Positions 19,581 through 30,095 of a stretch of DNA of 64,000 bases are shown piece by piece (position 1 is the first letter of the stretch; the number at the start of each line of letters is the position of its first letter). Source of the stretch: Psychrobacter piscatorii (GTDB taxonomy: Bacteria; Pseudomonadota; Gammaproteobacteria; Pseudomonadales; Moraxellaceae); assembly GCF_904846415.1 (NCBI RefSeq), contig NZ_CAJHAR010000008.1, positions 1 to 64,000 on the forward strand. The letters run 5' to 3'. The notes under the pieces are model-generated. The model had not been told where the DNA came from. It saw only the letters and a program-made list of their open reading frames with translations, and ran no database searches. The translations under genes were made by a program, and so were the position numbers.

Positions 19581-21221
19581 ATGCAAAAATCACTCTTTAA
19601 ACTTACGATGTTGGCCGCGCTTATCTTGGGTGTAAGCGCCTGTAGCGGTGACAACAAAACCACTGATGAATCTGCTGTCAGCTCAGATGCCAAAGCTGCC
19701 AAGACCTTACTTTATTGTTCAGAAGGTAGCCCTGCTGGTTTCGATCCCGCACAGTACACCGCAGGTACAGATTTTGATGCGAGCGCCTACCCTATTTATA
19801 ACGGTTTGGTACAATTTAAAAGAGACGGTACTGAGATTCAGCCAGGACTCGCTGAAAGCTGGGATATTAGCGAAGATGGCAAGACTTACACCTTTAATCT
19901 ACGTAAAGGCGTCAAGTTCGGCAAAACCGATTATTTCACACCAAGCCGTGACTTTAACGCAGACGACCTTATTTTTACCCTAGAACGTCTCACCAACCCA
20001 GATTATGAATTCAACAAAGCCTATCCCGCTGAGTTCCCATATTCAGTTGGCATGGGACTGCCTGATATTATTTCTAACATTGAAAAAGTTGACGATTACA
20101 CGGTAAAAGTCACTCTAAGCGAGACCAACGCACCATTTTTACAGAACTTAGCGATGCCGTTTGCCTATATCAATTCTGCTGAATATGCAGATAAATTAAT
20201 GGCTTCAGGTAATGCCGCTGATCTTAATACCAAACCAGTTGGTACAGGTCCTTTCGTCTTTACGTCGTACCAAAAAGACGCGCAAATTCGTTATACCAAA
20301 AACCCAGACTATTGGGACAAAGATAACATTTACATCGATAACCTCGTATTTGTTATCACCAAAGATTCAGCGGTTCGTGCGCAAAAAGTTCAAGCAGGTG
20401 AGTGTCATGTATCGGCATATCCAAAACCTGCCGAAATTGAATCAGTCAAAAAATCTGGTAAAGCCACCGTTCTTGATCAACCAGGCTTTAACGTCGGCTA
20501 TGTGGGCTACAACGTCGAAAAACCGAAGCTTAGTGATCTTAAAGTTCGTCAAGCATTAGATATGGCGATTAATAAAGACGCGATTATCAATGCCGTCTAT
20601 CAAAGCGAAGGTCTCAAAGCGACCAACCCGATGCCTCCAACGCAGTGGGGTTACGACGAATCGCTTAAAGATGCGCCTTATGATGTCGAAAAAGCAAAAG
20701 CGCTGATCAAAGAAGCAGGTGCTGATAACATGAGCATCGACTTGTGGTACATGCCAGTCCAACGTCCGTACAACCCCAATGCCAAGCTAATGGCTGAAAT
20801 GTTGCAAGCAGATTGGGCGAAGATTGGCGTTAATACCAAGCTTGTAACCTATGAGTGGGGCGAGTATCTAAAACGCGCTGCTAAAGGTGAGCCTGATGTG
20901 ATCTTGGCAGGTTGGACTGGCGACAATGGTGATCCAGATAACTGGCTAGGTTCATTACTGTCTTGTGACGCCGTCGGTGGTAACAACTACTCACGCTGGT
21001 GTAATAAAGACTTTGATAATTTGGTCATGAAGGCGCGTCAGGTGACCAATCAAGATGAGCGTGTGGATGACTATGTACAAGCTCAGCAGATATTCAAAGA
21101 GCAACTTCCTTGGACGACAATGGCGCACTCGGTAGTAACCGTATTCACTGCACCAAACGTTGTGGATTTCAAAATCAGTCCACTTGGTGCTGTACGCTTC
21201 GATGGCGTGAAGGTCGAATAG
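19581..21221 (+). CDS. dppA: Peptide ABC transporter substrate-binding lipoprotein
   Basis: Periplasmic binding component of a peptide-type importer, 546 residues. The N-terminus is a lipoprotein signal ending VSAC, with Cys at about residue 21 followed by a Ser/Asp-rich linker, so it is membrane-anchored. The SBP_bac_5 hallmarks are present: an N-terminal segment near NGLVQF, AESWDISEDGKTYTFNLR, and YNVEKPKLSDLKVRQALDMA. The ligand is probably di- or oligopeptides, but related proteins bind other molecules. It heads a dppABCDF set, separated from dppB by 241 bases containing a hairpin and a tandem repeat. Confidence 0.9.
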   Translation: MQKSLFKLTMLAALILGVSACSGDNKTTDESAVSSDAKAAKTLLYCSEGSPAGFDPAQYTAGTDFDASAYPIYNGLVQFKRDGTEIQPGLAESWDISEDGKTYTFNLRKGVKFGKTDYFTPSRDFNADDLIFTLERLTNPDYEFNKAYPAEFPYSVGMGLPDIISNIEKVDDYTVKVTLSETNAPFLQNLAMPFAYINSAEYADKLMASGNAADLNTKPVGTGPFVFTSYQKDAQIRYTKNPDYWDKDNIYIDNLVFVITKDSAVRAQKVQAGECHVSAYPKPAEIESVKKSGKATVLDQPGFNVGYVGYNVEKPKLSDLKVRQALDMAINKDAIINAVYQSEGLKATNPMPPTQWGYDESLKDAPYDVEKAKALIKEAGADNMSIDLWYMPVQRPYNPNAKLMAEMLQADWAKIGVNTKLVTYEWGEYLKRAAKGEPDVILAGWTGDNGDPDNWLGSLLSCDAVGGNNYSRWCNKDFDNLVMKARQVTNQDERVDDYVQAQQIFKEQLPWTTMAHSVVTVFTAPNVVDFKISPLGAVRFDGVKVE

Positions 21222-21271
21222 CCTTAGCTAATTAAGTCCGGTACGACATGCACTATTATTTAATTTGTATT

Positions 21272-21300
21272 CGGCTGGCTCAGAATCTCTGTTCCAGCCG
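21272..21300 (+). terminator. Hairpin after dppA (attenuator or mRNA stabiliser)
   Basis: Perfect seven-base stem CGGCTGG / CCAGCCG with a 15-base loop and no T run. Hairpins in this place commonly allow higher expression of the binding protein than of the membrane genes. Confidence 0.5.
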
Positions 21301-21325
21301 TATTTATATGCGTTGAATACTTTTT

Positions 21326-21400
21326 ATTTAAGTGCTTATCATTTAAGTATTTGTCACTTAAGCGCCTTTCACTCAAGTGCCTTATGACTTAAATGCATGG
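21326..21400. repeat. Degenerate 15-bp tandem repeat, about five copies
   Basis: Successive units ATTTAAGTGCTTATC, ATTTAAGTATTTGTC, ACTTAAGCGCCTTTC, ACTCAAGTGCCTTATG and ACTTAAATGCATGG share the core (A)YTTAAGTG. The array fills the region between the dppA hairpin and dppB. Confidence 0.75.
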
Positions 21401-21462
21401 TCACGGACGACTTCATTCATTGCTACCACTCCACTCATTGAATCACAACTACTGAGCAGCCC

Positions 21463-22479
21463 ATGCTACTTTATATTCTGCGCCGTATTGCCATTCTCAT
21501 TCCTGTCTATCTTGGCCTCACGCTATCGACCTTTACGTTGATTCGTCTCGTACCGGGCGATGCTGTTGAGATCATGATGGGTGAGCGTATGGTCGATCCA
21601 GAGCTACATGCCCGCGCCTTAGAAAGGCTCGGATTAGATAAACCACTCGTTGTCCAATATTGGGACTATTTGACGGGTATATTGACCGGTGACTTTGGTC
21701 AGTCTTTCCGGACTCGTTCTCCCGTATTACAAGACTTTTTCGCTCACTTCGTACCAACCTTAGAGCTGGCGTTGTGCGCGATTGTCATTGCTAGTGTCAT
21801 TGGTGTGAGCTTAGGTATTTTTGCCGCCTTACGCCGTGGTACTTGGATTGACTATACCCTGATGTCAGGAGCACTGGCAGGATACTCGATGCCGATCTAT
21901 CTATTGGGACCTATCCTAACTGGTATATTCGCTCACTATCTTGGCCTTTTACCCGTTGCTGGGGTAATTTCTGTCGCACAGTTCTTAGACGTCCAGCCAC
22001 TATACGGTTCATGGTTACTCGGCTCTCTCACCTCAGGAGAACCGGGCGCATTCTGGAATGTGGTTAAACACTTTATTTTACCATCGATTGCACTATCGAC
22101 CATTCCACTCGCTATGATCGCGCGGATGACACGCTCTGCGATGCTGGAAGTGTTAGATGAAGACTATGTGCGTACGGCCAGAGCCAAAGGCTTATCACCC
22201 CGCCGCGTGATAATGATACACGTGATGCGTAATGCATTGATTACCGTGGTTACTGTCGTTGGCTTGCAGATGGCGACGTTGCTTGCAGGCGCGATTATCA
22301 CTGAGACTATCTTTAGCTGGCCGGGCGTTGGTAATTGGCTCCTCGATGGCTTTTTCACTCGTGATTACCCCATTGTGCAAAACGGTATTTTGTTGGTCGC
22401 CACCGCCTTGATTTTGGTCAGTTTATTTATTGATATTTTGTATGGTCTGATCAATCCGCGTATTCGACATACCTCTTGA
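21463..22479 (+). CDS. dppB: Peptide ABC transporter permease DppB
   Basis: Inner-membrane permease, 338 residues, with about six membrane helices and the characteristic N-terminus (MLLYILRRIAILIPVYLGLT). The loop contacting the ATPase (EAA-like) is LDEDYVRTARAKGLSPRRV. It pairs with DppC to form the channel. No strong ribosome site was seen before the ATG. A 141-base gap separates it from dppC. Confidence 0.92.
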   Translation: MLLYILRRIAILIPVYLGLTLSTFTLIRLVPGDAVEIMMGERMVDPELHARALERLGLDKPLVVQYWDYLTGILTGDFGQSFRTRSPVLQDFFAHFVPTLELALCAIVIASVIGVSLGIFAALRRGTWIDYTLMSGALAGYSMPIYLLGPILTGIFAHYLGLLPVAGVISVAQFLDVQPLYGSWLLGSLTSGEPGAFWNVVKHFILPSIALSTIPLAMIARMTRSAMLEVLDEDYVRTARAKGLSPRRVIMIHVMRNALITVVTVVGLQMATLLAGAIITETIFSWPGVGNWLLDGFFTRDYPIVQNGILLVATALILVSLFIDILYGLINPRIRHTS

Positions 22480-22620
22480 TGTCACAATGTCACATTGATA
22501 AATACTCATATTATAAATAGTGATGATTGGCGCTGAAGTGATATTTTAGCAATGCTTAGTACTTTTTTAGGAACAAAATTCTAAAAACTGTCACTGCGCT
22601 AGCCACTATAGGAACTGCTC

Positions 22621-23535
22621 ATGAAGCCTTCTGTTCTCCCCTCTGATGTCAATCTTATGGCCGCCACACCGCCATCATCTTGGCAGCTATTTTTATCGAC
22701 GTTTTGTCGCAATAAAGGCGCAGTACTTGGTTTTATTGTATTGGCATTGATGGTCATCATTGCCATACTCGCGCCCACTATTGCACCCCATGACCCTTAT
22801 GAATTGTTTACTGGTCAAGAGCAGCTGCCGCCAGCCTTCTTGAGTGGCGGCGATGCGATGTTTTGGCTAGGCACTGATGATGCTGGGCGAGATACCTTGT
22901 CTCGGGTGATGTATGGCGCGCGTTATTCTTTATTTATCGGTCTGAGCGCGACGACCCTTGCTATGCTAGTCGGTATTTCATTAGGACTTAGTGCCGCATT
23001 TTGGCCCAAGGTTTGGGGTAAAGCGGTCATGCTGGTCAATGATATTTTGATGTCATACCCCAGCTTACTACTAGCGATCATCATTGCTGCTATCTTAGGG
23101 CCATCTATGACCAATACGATTATTACCATCGCTTTGGTCTGTACGCCGCCCTTTATTCGTCTGACTCGCGCCACCGCGATGGTAGAGTTGCAACGTGAGT
23201 ACTTTATCGCCTCGCAAGTGATGGGTGCTGGCGTACTGCGCCTATTGTTTATCACTATTTTGCCCAACTGTATGGCACCGCTTATCGTACAGGCAACGAT
23301 GATTTTTTCTTCTGCTATTTTAGAAGCGGGTGCGATTGGTTTCTTAGGCTTTGGTGTACAGCCACCTGATGCTGAATGGGGCGCGATGCTCGGTACGGCT
23401 CGTCAATACATTCAAAGCAATGTTTGGCTCGCTATTTGGCCAGGTGTCGCTATTTTCTTGGCTGCATTGTCGATTAACTTGACGGGTGATGGCCTGCGTG
23501 ACGCGCTCGATCCCAAATTAAAGCAGGTGACCTAA
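22621..23535 (+). CDS. dppC: Peptide ABC transporter permease DppC
   Basis: Second permease subunit, 304 residues, with an N-terminal cytoplasmic segment, a first membrane helix at about residues 37-55, and the family motif [20 protein letters not shown]. The EAA-like loop is [14 protein letters not shown]. An AGGA site precedes the ATG. Its stop is followed after one base by dppD, so translation is probably coupled. Confidence 0.93.
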   Translation: MKPSVLPSDVNLMAATPPSSWQLFLSTFCRNKGAVLGFIVLALMVIIAILAPTIAPHDPYELFTGQEQLPPAFLSGGDAMFWLGTDDAGRDTLSRVMYGARYSLFIGLSATTLAMLVGISLGLSAAFWPKVWGKAVMLVNDILMSYPSLLLAIIIAAILGPSMTNTIITIALVCTPPFIRLTRATAMVELQREYFIASQVMGAGVLRLLFITILPNCMAPLIVQATMIFSSAILEAGAIGFLGFGVQPPDAEWGAMLGTARQYIQSNVWLAIWPGVAIFLAALSINLTGDGLRDALDPKLKQVT

Positions 23536-23536
23536 G

Positions 23537-24610
23537 ATGACTGACACCTTAATTAAAACGCCTACCACTCATACTTCTATGAATGGCACATCAACAAAAG
23601 ACGCGCCGTTGTTATTAGACATCGAAAATCTGTCGGTCACTTTTGGTCAAGGAAAGCGTGCCTTTCGTGCTGTAGATGATGTGTCTTTAAAAATAACACA
23701 AGGTGAAGTCATCGCTGTTGTGGGTGAATCCGGCTCAGGTAAATCGGTCACGATGATGGCGCTGATGGGGCTATTGCCGCCGTCTGCGACCGTCCGTGCC
23801 AAGCGAGTGATGTTTGATAATAAAGACATGATCAGTATGCCTGCCAAAGAAAAACGCGGCATCATTGGCAAAGACATCTCTATGATTTTTCAAAACGCGA
23901 TGTCTTGCCTCAATCCAAGCTTTACCGTTGAGATGCAGTTGGGCGAAGTACTGCGCAAGCATCTTGGTTTACGCGGTGCGGCAGTACAGGCACGCATATT
24001 AGAGCTGTTAGAGTTGGTCGAAATGCCTGACGCCAAAAACCGACTCAAAGTCTATCCGCATCAACTCTCAGGCGGTATGAGCCAGCGCGTTATGATTGCG
24101 ATGGCGCTGGCTTGCGAGCCAAAACTACTCATCGCTGATGAACCGACCACCGCACTTGATGTCACTGTACAAGCGCAAATTATGGATTTGCTCGGTCGTT
24201 TACAACGTGAAAAACAAATGGCGATGGTTTTGATTACCCATGACCTAGGCCTTGTCGCACAAAACTCACGAGATGTCGCGGTCATGTATGCTGGACAAGT
24301 GGTGGAAACCAGTACCGTGCCAGAGATTTTTCAACATCCTGCACACCCTTATACAGAGGCGCTATTACAAGCTATCCCTGAGCTGGCTATCGGACAAGAT
24401 CGATTGAATAGCTTACCCGGTGTTGTACCAAGCCAATATGATCGCCCAAGCGGTTGCTTATTGTCTCCTCGTTGCCCGTACAAAGAGCCAACGTGTGATG
24501 TACCACCGCCTATTTTGGATACACCAAATGGTAAGGTACGCTGTATTCATGCTGATCCCTCTTCTCGCACCCCTATCTCTCACGCTGCTATTTTGGAGTC
24601 ACAAGTATGA
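23537..24610 (+). CDS. dppD: Peptide ABC transporter ATPase DppD
   Basis: Cytoplasmic ATPase subunit, 357 residues. Walker A is GESGSGKS, the ABC signature is LSGGMSQR and Walker B is LLIADEPT. The C-terminal oligopeptide-transporter extension carries the Cys-rich segment [16 protein letters not shown]. It begins one base after dppC, and its last four bases overlap the dppF start (ATGA). Confidence 0.95.
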   Translation: MTDTLIKTPTTHTSMNGTSTKDAPLLLDIENLSVTFGQGKRAFRAVDDVSLKITQGEVIAVVGESGSGKSVTMMALMGLLPPSATVRAKRVMFDNKDMISMPAKEKRGIIGKDISMIFQNAMSCLNPSFTVEMQLGEVLRKHLGLRGAAVQARILELLELVEMPDAKNRLKVYPHQLSGGMSQRVMIAMALACEPKLLIADEPTTALDVTVQAQIMDLLGRLQREKQMAMVLITHDLGLVAQNSRDVAVMYAGQVVETSTVPEIFQHPAHPYTEALLQAIPELAIGQDRLNSLPGVVPSQYDRPSGCLLSPRCPYKEPTCDVPPPILDTPNGKVRCIHADPSSRTPISHAAILESQV

Positions 24611-25578
24611 GTAATAAAGTGGTTTTAAAGGCAGACAATTTGCACAAGCATTACCCAGTATCACAAGGGTTAGGTAAACCAAAAGCGTATGTCAAAGCTC
24701 TAAACGGTATCTCATTCGAGCTTGAAGCTGGGAAGACACTGGCAGTCGTTGGTGAATCCGGCTGCGGCAAATCCACCCTTGCCCGCCAGTTGACGCTGAT
24801 CGAAGCGCCTACGCAAGGCGAGTTATTTATCAATGATGAAGGCACCACTGGCTATAGTAGAAAGGCGCTTAAAGACTTACGTACCGAAATTCAAATGGTC
24901 TTCCAAAACCCTTATGGTAGCTTAAATCCGCGTCATACTATCGCCTATCAATTGACGGAGCCGTTGGATATTCATACCAATCTGTCTAAAGAAGAAAAGC
25001 GTGACAAAATCAACGAGATGATGAGAAATGTTGGCCTACGTCCTGAACATGCTGGGCGTTTTCCACATATGTTTTCGGGTGGTCAGCGCCAGCGGATTGC
25101 CCTTGCCCGTGCCATGATGCTCAATCCAAAAATTGTCGTCGCTGATGAGCCGACCTCCGCGCTCGACGTATCGATTCAAGCGCAAGTCTTAAATCTGTTT
25201 ATGGATTTGCAGGATGAGTATCGTACCGCTTACGTCTTTATCTCACACAACTTGTCAGTCGTACGTCATGTCGCTGATGATGTAATGGTGATGTACTTGG
25301 GTCAAGCCGTCGAGCACGGGCCGAAAGAAGCCATTTATAATGCGCCAAAACATCCGTATACCATCGCTCTATTGGCGGCTGCCCCAACAGTAAATGGTCA
25401 TAAAAACGATCTAACGCTGCAGGGAGAACTACCAAGTCCACTCAATCCACCAAGTGGCTGTGCACTGCATAAACGCTGCCCATATGCCACCTCGCAATGT
25501 AGCGAAATAGAGCCGCAACTGCGCGAATGGGATGGTCGATTGGTTGCTTGTTTACGCTTGGAAGAAATATATGGTTAA
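24607..25578 (+). CDS. dppF: Peptide ABC transporter ATPase DppF
   Basis: Second ATPase subunit, 323 residues, forming a heterodimer with DppD. Walker A is GESGCGKS, the signature is FSGGQRQR, Walker B is IVVADEPT, and the C-terminal segment [15 protein letters not shown] is of the oligopeptide type. The start overlaps the dppD stop as ATGA, a sign of translational coupling. It is the last gene of the set and converges on the NERD gene, with only 12 bases between the two stops. Confidence 0.95.
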   Translation: MSNKVVLKADNLHKHYPVSQGLGKPKAYVKALNGISFELEAGKTLAVVGESGCGKSTLARQLTLIEAPTQGELFINDEGTTGYSRKALKDLRTEIQMVFQNPYGSLNPRHTIAYQLTEPLDIHTNLSKEEKRDKINEMMRNVGLRPEHAGRFPHMFSGGQRQRIALARAMMLNPKIVVADEPTSALDVSIQAQVLNLFMDLQDEYRTAYVFISHNLSVVRHVADDVMVMYLGQAVEHGPKEAIYNAPKHPYTIALLAAAPTVNGHKNDLTLQGELPSPLNPPSGCALHKRCPYATSQCSEIEPQLREWDGRLVACLRLEEIYG

Positions 25579-25590
25579 GGTGACTAACGG

Positions 25591-26610
25591 CTAAGTAATA
25601 TTCACCACACCGCGACATTTAGGAAATTGGATACAACCAAAAAAGGTCTGACCTTGATTCAGGCCTTTTTTTGCTACTCTCTTAATCATCTCACCGTTAC
25701 ACCTTGGACAGGTTGGTGTTTGAATTAAATCAGCTGTATGGTCTATCACCTCAACTGTCTCAGAGGAACTCGCTGCTAGTTCAGGCTCTAAAACCTCAAA
25801 CGGTGTAAGAAACACTTTATCAGCCATATCATGTGGTGTGATTTTCTGCTGAGTATTCAGACTATCAATCGGTAATTCGCTAGATTCAACCTCAGTTTGA
25901 CCAGACCATCGCTGCACTTCTCTACTTTTCAGCGTGGCTCGTTTAGCGGTTTCTTTTGCTATCGGCTCTGGTATAGGCTTACTGGCAGTTTTAGCAATTG
26001 GTTTATCAATAGCATTACTGCTAGGCTGTTTGTTTGAGGGGCTATGCTTGTCTTTTAAATAAGCTTTATGCTCTCTATTGGTACGCCAAGACTTACTAAA
26101 TCTATTGCTATCAATCTGCTCAACGATGGACTCAACCTCGTCTTCAGTCAGTATCTTATCTTGCTTCTTCTTCACATAAGATACCATACCACCTGTCAAT
26201 ACGTGTTCGGGTAGCTCATCACGGGTTTTTAGCTCGCACTCACCGATGAAAGCAATCATCGAATGAAAATAGCTCAACTCCAATCCTAATAAATCTGCAA
26301 GCGTCTTAATATGCAAGTAGTTTTGGCGCAATGGGTTTTGGAATTTGTATTTGCTTCCATTTGGGAATACTTGTGTCCACTGTCTTTGTTTCTCGCTACC
26401 ATATATCCAGCCTTTGTAGTTTTTGGTTTCGATGACAAAGATACCGTATACAGAGACGATAATATGGTCGATTTGAGTGCTACCGCCATTTGCTCTTGGC
26501 AAGGTAATACCGTTTAGTCGGTGATAAACGTTTTTTTCAAGCTTAAGCCACATGGCAACGTTGATGACGGTTTCGCCTAGGAAACCTTTGAAGCTGGATT
26601 TTAGGGACAT
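25591..26610 (-). CDS. NERD-domain protein with C-terminal topoisomerase-type zinc finger
   Basis: A 339-residue protein. The N-terminal NERD (nuclease-related) domain at about residues 10-130 shows IDHIIVSVYGIFVIETKNYKGWIYG, with the Asp and Glu-x-Lys of the restriction-nuclease-like fold. A long polar, low-complexity linker (about 180-290) is followed by a zinc finger of the topoisomerase I type: CPRCNG, then FFGCIQFPKCRG. The role is unknown; such proteins are thought to act on nucleic acids. It is the largest gene of an AT-rich accessory patch, and a copy of its first 29 codons lies about 530 bases upstream. Confidence 0.85.
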   Translation of the reverse strand: MSLKSSFKGFLGETVINVAMWLKLEKNVYHRLNGITLPRANGGSTQIDHIIVSVYGIFVIETKNYKGWIYGSEKQRQWTQVFPNGSKYKFQNPLRQNYLHIKTLADLLGLELSYFHSMIAFIGECELKTRDELPEHVLTGGMVSYVKKKQDKILTEDEVESIVEQIDSNRFSKSWRTNREHKAYLKDKHSPSNKQPSSNAIDKPIAKTASKPIPEPIAKETAKRATLKSREVQRWSGQTEVESSELPIDSLNTQQKITPHDMADKVFLTPFEVLEPELAASSSETVEVIDHTADLIQTPTCPRCNGEMIKRVAKKGLNQGQTFFGCIQFPKCRGVVNIT

Positions 26611-26662
26611 TGTTTCTTACTCTATCGATAGTATCTACTTAATTGGCACTTACACCAAACAT

Positions 26663-27100
26663 TCATTTAATATAACCAGTAAACTGACCTTTTAGCGACT
26701 CACTCCATTGTCTGATATAGTCCATTTGCTTATTTACTGTAGTTAATTTATCTAGATCATCATAATGGTTAAAAGTCCCAACTCTGTTAGTGCCTCGCTT
26801 TCCCATTTCAACGATATAGCCAACTTTTCATTGTGACATTTGCTGACCCATACTTGAGCACACAAAATCTAATCTACATCCATTGATACATATAACAATG
26901 CTTTTAGGCTCTAGTAGCGCCCTTAGTCCGAATAGTGCTGTATAAAAATCACTACCTTGAAATTTATACCTACCAAGTCCGGCCAATACAAGAGTTAGTC
27001 CAACATTTTCAGCAGAATCCGAATAGCTTTCAAATATTAACTCAGCACTTTCTTTAATTTTATTGTTATAGATAGCTACTTTTTGATGCATGATATTCAT
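26663..27100 (-). pseudogene. Uncharacterised gene interrupted by an in-frame TGA
   Basis: From an ATG at 27100, with GGA eight bases upstream, the frame runs 90 codons to a TGA at 26828-26830. It then continues in the same frame for 54 more sense codons (KVGYIVEMGKRG ... GQFTGYIK) to a final TGA at 26663-26665. The part before the stop ends SIVICINGCRLDFV, SSMGQQMS, which resembles from memory a small uncharacterised family with an ICNG-R ... SGM--QMG-G pattern that continues past this point. A change from Gly GGA to TGA would explain the break. The upstream 90-residue product might still be made. Confidence 0.6.
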
Positions 27101-27113
27101 CTTTGTGTCCAGC

Positions 27114-27224
27114 CTATATAATTTTTTCTTTCGGATTATAGACATCTTTTTCAAGCTTTAGCCACATGATGACGTTGATAACGGTTTCACCTAGGAAACA
27201 TTTGAAGCTGGATTTCAGGGACAT
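27114..27224 (-). pseudogene. Duplicated 5' fragment of the NERD-domain gene
   Basis: The first 29 codons (27138-27224) encode MSLKSSFKCFLGETVINV and continue IMWLKLEKDVY, nearly the same as the N-terminus of the NERD protein at 25591-26610. At the DNA level about 87 bases match with roughly a dozen differences. The similarity then stops, and the frame closes after seven more codons. It is a remnant with no expected function. Confidence 0.8.
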
Positions 27225-27284
27225 AATAGCGATCTTTAGAATGGTTATAGAATGTGCTAAGCGCAATAACAAAACTCTTTAAAT

Positions 27285-27827
27285 TTAATTGATCAGTACT
27301 CTCTTACGATGCTTTAAAGGCTTGGCATAAGCAGAAGAACATGATCTGATATGTTTATAAAAACTCTTATAAACCCGATCATACTCTTCATCAAGCTGTT
27401 TAAGTGCATCTAAAGTACTATCGTTAGGGTTAATTTCATATTCATACTGTGCATTTATCAGGTCTCCTCCTGCATTTAAAAACAACTCATATTTTTTCTC
27501 AAGCTCTGGAAAATATAAAGCTATCAATATTTCTATCTTGCCACCTTCTCTGTAAAATTCATCAACATCTAAAGCTTCATCGCAATTGCTTGAAAAACTT
27601 TTGGATTGAACTTCCTGAATAATGGCTGCAAAATCAACTAGTCTAAAAACTACTTCCTCAAACTTTATTCTTAAAAAGGCTTCATACTCTTTTTTGCGTT
27701 CAGATCTCTGAGTAATGAGAATACCGCATAGTCCAAATATTCCGATTATGCAGGCTGCTATCAAGCCTTCACTTAGTTCAATCTGTTTTAGCCATGTAAT
27801 AGCGTTTGTCAGCTCGATACTATCCAT
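27285..27827 (-). CDS. Uncharacterised membrane-anchored protein
   Basis: A 180-residue protein of unknown function. One hydrophobic segment at about residues 21-39 (GLIAACIIGIFGLCGILIT) is followed by a basic stretch (QRSERKKEY) and a long acidic, helical C-terminal domain. The topology is probably N-out with a cytoplasmic helical domain. It is AT-rich like the rest of the patch. A GGA-type ribosome site precedes the ATG. No partner gene is recognised, and no defence or toxin motif is seen. Confidence 0.55.
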   Translation of the reverse strand: MDSIELTNAITWLKQIELSEGLIAACIIGIFGLCGILITQRSERKKEYEAFLRIKFEEVVFRLVDFAAIIQEVQSKSFSSNCDEALDVDEFYREGGKIEILIALYFPELEKKYELFLNAGGDLINAQYEYEINPNDSTLDALKQLDEEYDRVYKSFYKHIRSCSSAYAKPLKHRKRVLIN

Positions 27828-28037
27828 CTAATTTTTCCAATTCTGTAGTTATATAATTTATTTTTATATGAGAGCTGCACAAGAAATAAAACTTATCTTT
27901 GTAAGCAATCAATCTATTCTAATTTACCACTAAATCATTATATTGAGGCACAGAATTTAGTACTGGTTGCAGCAGTTATTTTACCAATAACCATATTGAT
28001 AAAAGCAGACCAAAAGAAAAGCCAAAAATTAAATCAC

Positions 28038-28074
28038 AAAAAAAGCCACCAGATTTCTCTGATGGCTTTTTTTT
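28038..28074 (-). terminator. Terminator of tkt
   Basis: Nine-base stem reading GCCATCAGA / TCTGGTGGC on the minus strand (one G-U pair) with a four-base loop, followed by seven T on that strand. Confidence 0.88.
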
Positions 28075-28097
28075 AAATACTAATTAAGTCAGGCTAA

Positions 28098-30095
28098 TTA
28101 AACCAAACTATTCACCGCTTCAATCACAGCGTCAGTCGTGATACCGAACTCTTTATACAAGTCGCTAGCAGGAGCAGATTCGCCATAAGTCGTCATGCCG
28201 ATGACTTTGCCATCTAGACCAACGAACTTATACCAGTAATCTACATGCGCGGCTTCTACTGCGACGCGAGCACGGATGTTGGCAGGCAATACCGCTTCGC
28301 GATAGCTAGCATCTTGCTCAACAAAAATCTCAGCACATGGCATAGACACCACACGTACGCCAACGCCATTTGCGCTCAACGCCTGATACGCTTCCATCGC
28401 TAGGCCAACTTCTGAACCTGTCGCGATGATGATGGCTTGTAGCTCGCCCTGCTCTTTTGCCAGTACATAACCACCTTTGGTGATGTTCGCTACTTGCTCA
28501 CTGTCACGTGCTTGATGTGGCAAGCTTTGACGGCTAAAGATCAATGCTGATGGGTTGTTTTCTGATTTGATCGCTTCTACCCACGCGCTGGCAGATTCAG
28601 TCGCATCACAAGGACGCCATGTACGTAGGTTTGGCGTGGTACGTAGGCTAGTCAATTGCTCAACTGGCTGATGCGTTGGGCCATCTTCACCCAGACCGAT
28701 AGAGTCATGCGTATAGACATGGATGACGCGCTGCTTCATCAATGCGCCCATACGTACCGCGTTACGTGCGTATTCCATAAACATCAGGAACGTCGCTACG
28801 TAAGGGATAAAACCGCCATGCAATGCAATACCATTGGCAATCGCAGTCATACCGAACTCGCGCACACCGTAATAGATATAGTTGCCGTTAGCGTCTTTTT
28901 CGATGCCTTTCGCGCCTTTGAATAGCGTAAGGTTCGAGCCAGCTAGATCCGCTGAACCGCCTAGCAATTCTGGCAATAACGGCTGCAAGCTGTTGATAGC
29001 ATTTTGGCTAGCTTTACGACTAGCAACATCACCGCCCGCTTCTTGCGTTTGCTGAATATAAGCTTGCGCTTGGCTGCCAAAGTCAGCGGGCAACTCGCCA
29101 TTTAGACGGCGTGATAGTTCTGCGGCAAGCTCTGGATAGGCTTTTTTATACGCTTCAAAGTCTGCATCCCAGTTTTTCTGTTGTACGTCGCCTTTGGCTT
29201 TAGCATCCCATGCTTCATAGATTTCGTCAGCTAATTCAAACGGTGCATGTTTCCAAGACAATGCATCACGCGTCAGGGCAATTTCGTCATCACCGAGTGG
29301 CGCGCCATGACTGGCGGCTAGACCTTGTTTATTCGGGCTACCCGCACCGATCGTGGTTTTACAAATAATTAGACTTGGCTTAGTAGTCTCTGCAATGGCT
29401 TGCTCCGTTGCTTGCGTGATCGCATCAGTATCGTGACCATCAACATTGATCACTTGCCAACCGTAAGACTCAAAACGCGCTTCGGTGTCATCGGTGAACC
29501 AGCCTTCGACATTACCGTCGATTGAGATACCATTATCATCGTAGAAGAATACCAATTTTCCGAGCGCCAACGTGCCAGCGAGCGAGCACACTTCATGACT
29601 GATACCTTCCATCAAGCAGCCATCGCCTAGGAATGCATAGGTGTGATGATCGACGATATTGTGACCGTCGCGGTTGAACTGTGCAGCTAGGGTTTTTTCT
29701 GCGATTGCAAAGCCAACGGCATTGGCAATACCTTGTCCTAGTGGACCAGTCGTCGTTTCTACACCAGGCGTGTAGCCAAGTTCAGGATGGCCTGGGGTCT
29801 TTGAATGCAACTGACGGAAACCTTTTAGGTCATCAACGCTGACATCATAACCTGATAAATGTAGCAATGAATAAATAAGCATCGAGCCATGACCGTTTGA
29901 CAGTACAAAGCGATCACGGTTGTGCCAATTAGGATCAGCTGGATTGTGCTTCAAAAATTTGCGCCACAAAACTTCGGCAATATCAGCCATACCCATTGGC
30001 GCACCCGGATGTCCAGAGTTGGCTTTTTGAACCGCGTCAAACGACAGTACACGGATGGCATTGGCTAGTTTACGTTCGCTAATTGGAGCTGGCAT
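28098..30095 (-). CDS. tkt: Transketolase
   Basis: Thiamine diphosphate enzyme of the non-oxidative pentose phosphate pathway that moves two-carbon units between ketoses and aldoses; also supplies erythrose-4-phosphate. 665 residues, the normal bacterial length. It opens with [24 protein letters not shown], has the diphosphate/Mg motif GDGCLMEG with DDNGIS, the catalytic His in SGHPG and the transketolase motif [13 protein letters not shown]. It is monocistronic with its own terminator. Confidence 0.97.
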   Translation of the reverse strand: MPAPISERKLANAIRVLSFDAVQKANSGHPGAPMGMADIAEVLWRKFLKHNPADPNWHNRDRFVLSNGHGSMLIYSLLHLSGYDVSVDDLKGFRQLHSKTPGHPELGYTPGVETTTGPLGQGIANAVGFAIAEKTLAAQFNRDGHNIVDHHTYAFLGDGCLMEGISHEVCSLAGTLALGKLVFFYDDNGISIDGNVEGWFTDDTEARFESYGWQVINVDGHDTDAITQATEQAIAETTKPSLIICKTTIGAGSPNKQGLAASHGAPLGDDEIALTRDALSWKHAPFELADEIYEAWDAKAKGDVQQKNWDADFEAYKKAYPELAAELSRRLNGELPADFGSQAQAYIQQTQEAGGDVASRKASQNAINSLQPLLPELLGGSADLAGSNLTLFKGAKGIEKDANGNYIYYGVREFGMTAIANGIALHGGFIPYVATFLMFMEYARNAVRMGALMKQRVIHVYTHDSIGLGEDGPTHQPVEQLTSLRTTPNLRTWRPCDATESASAWVEAIKSENNPSALIFSRQSLPHQARDSEQVANITKGGYVLAKEQGELQAIIIATGSEVGLAMEAYQALSANGVGVRVVSMPCAEIFVEQDASYREAVLPANIRARVAVEAAHVDYWYKFVGLDGKVIGMTTYGESAPASDLYKEFGITTDAVIEAVNSLV

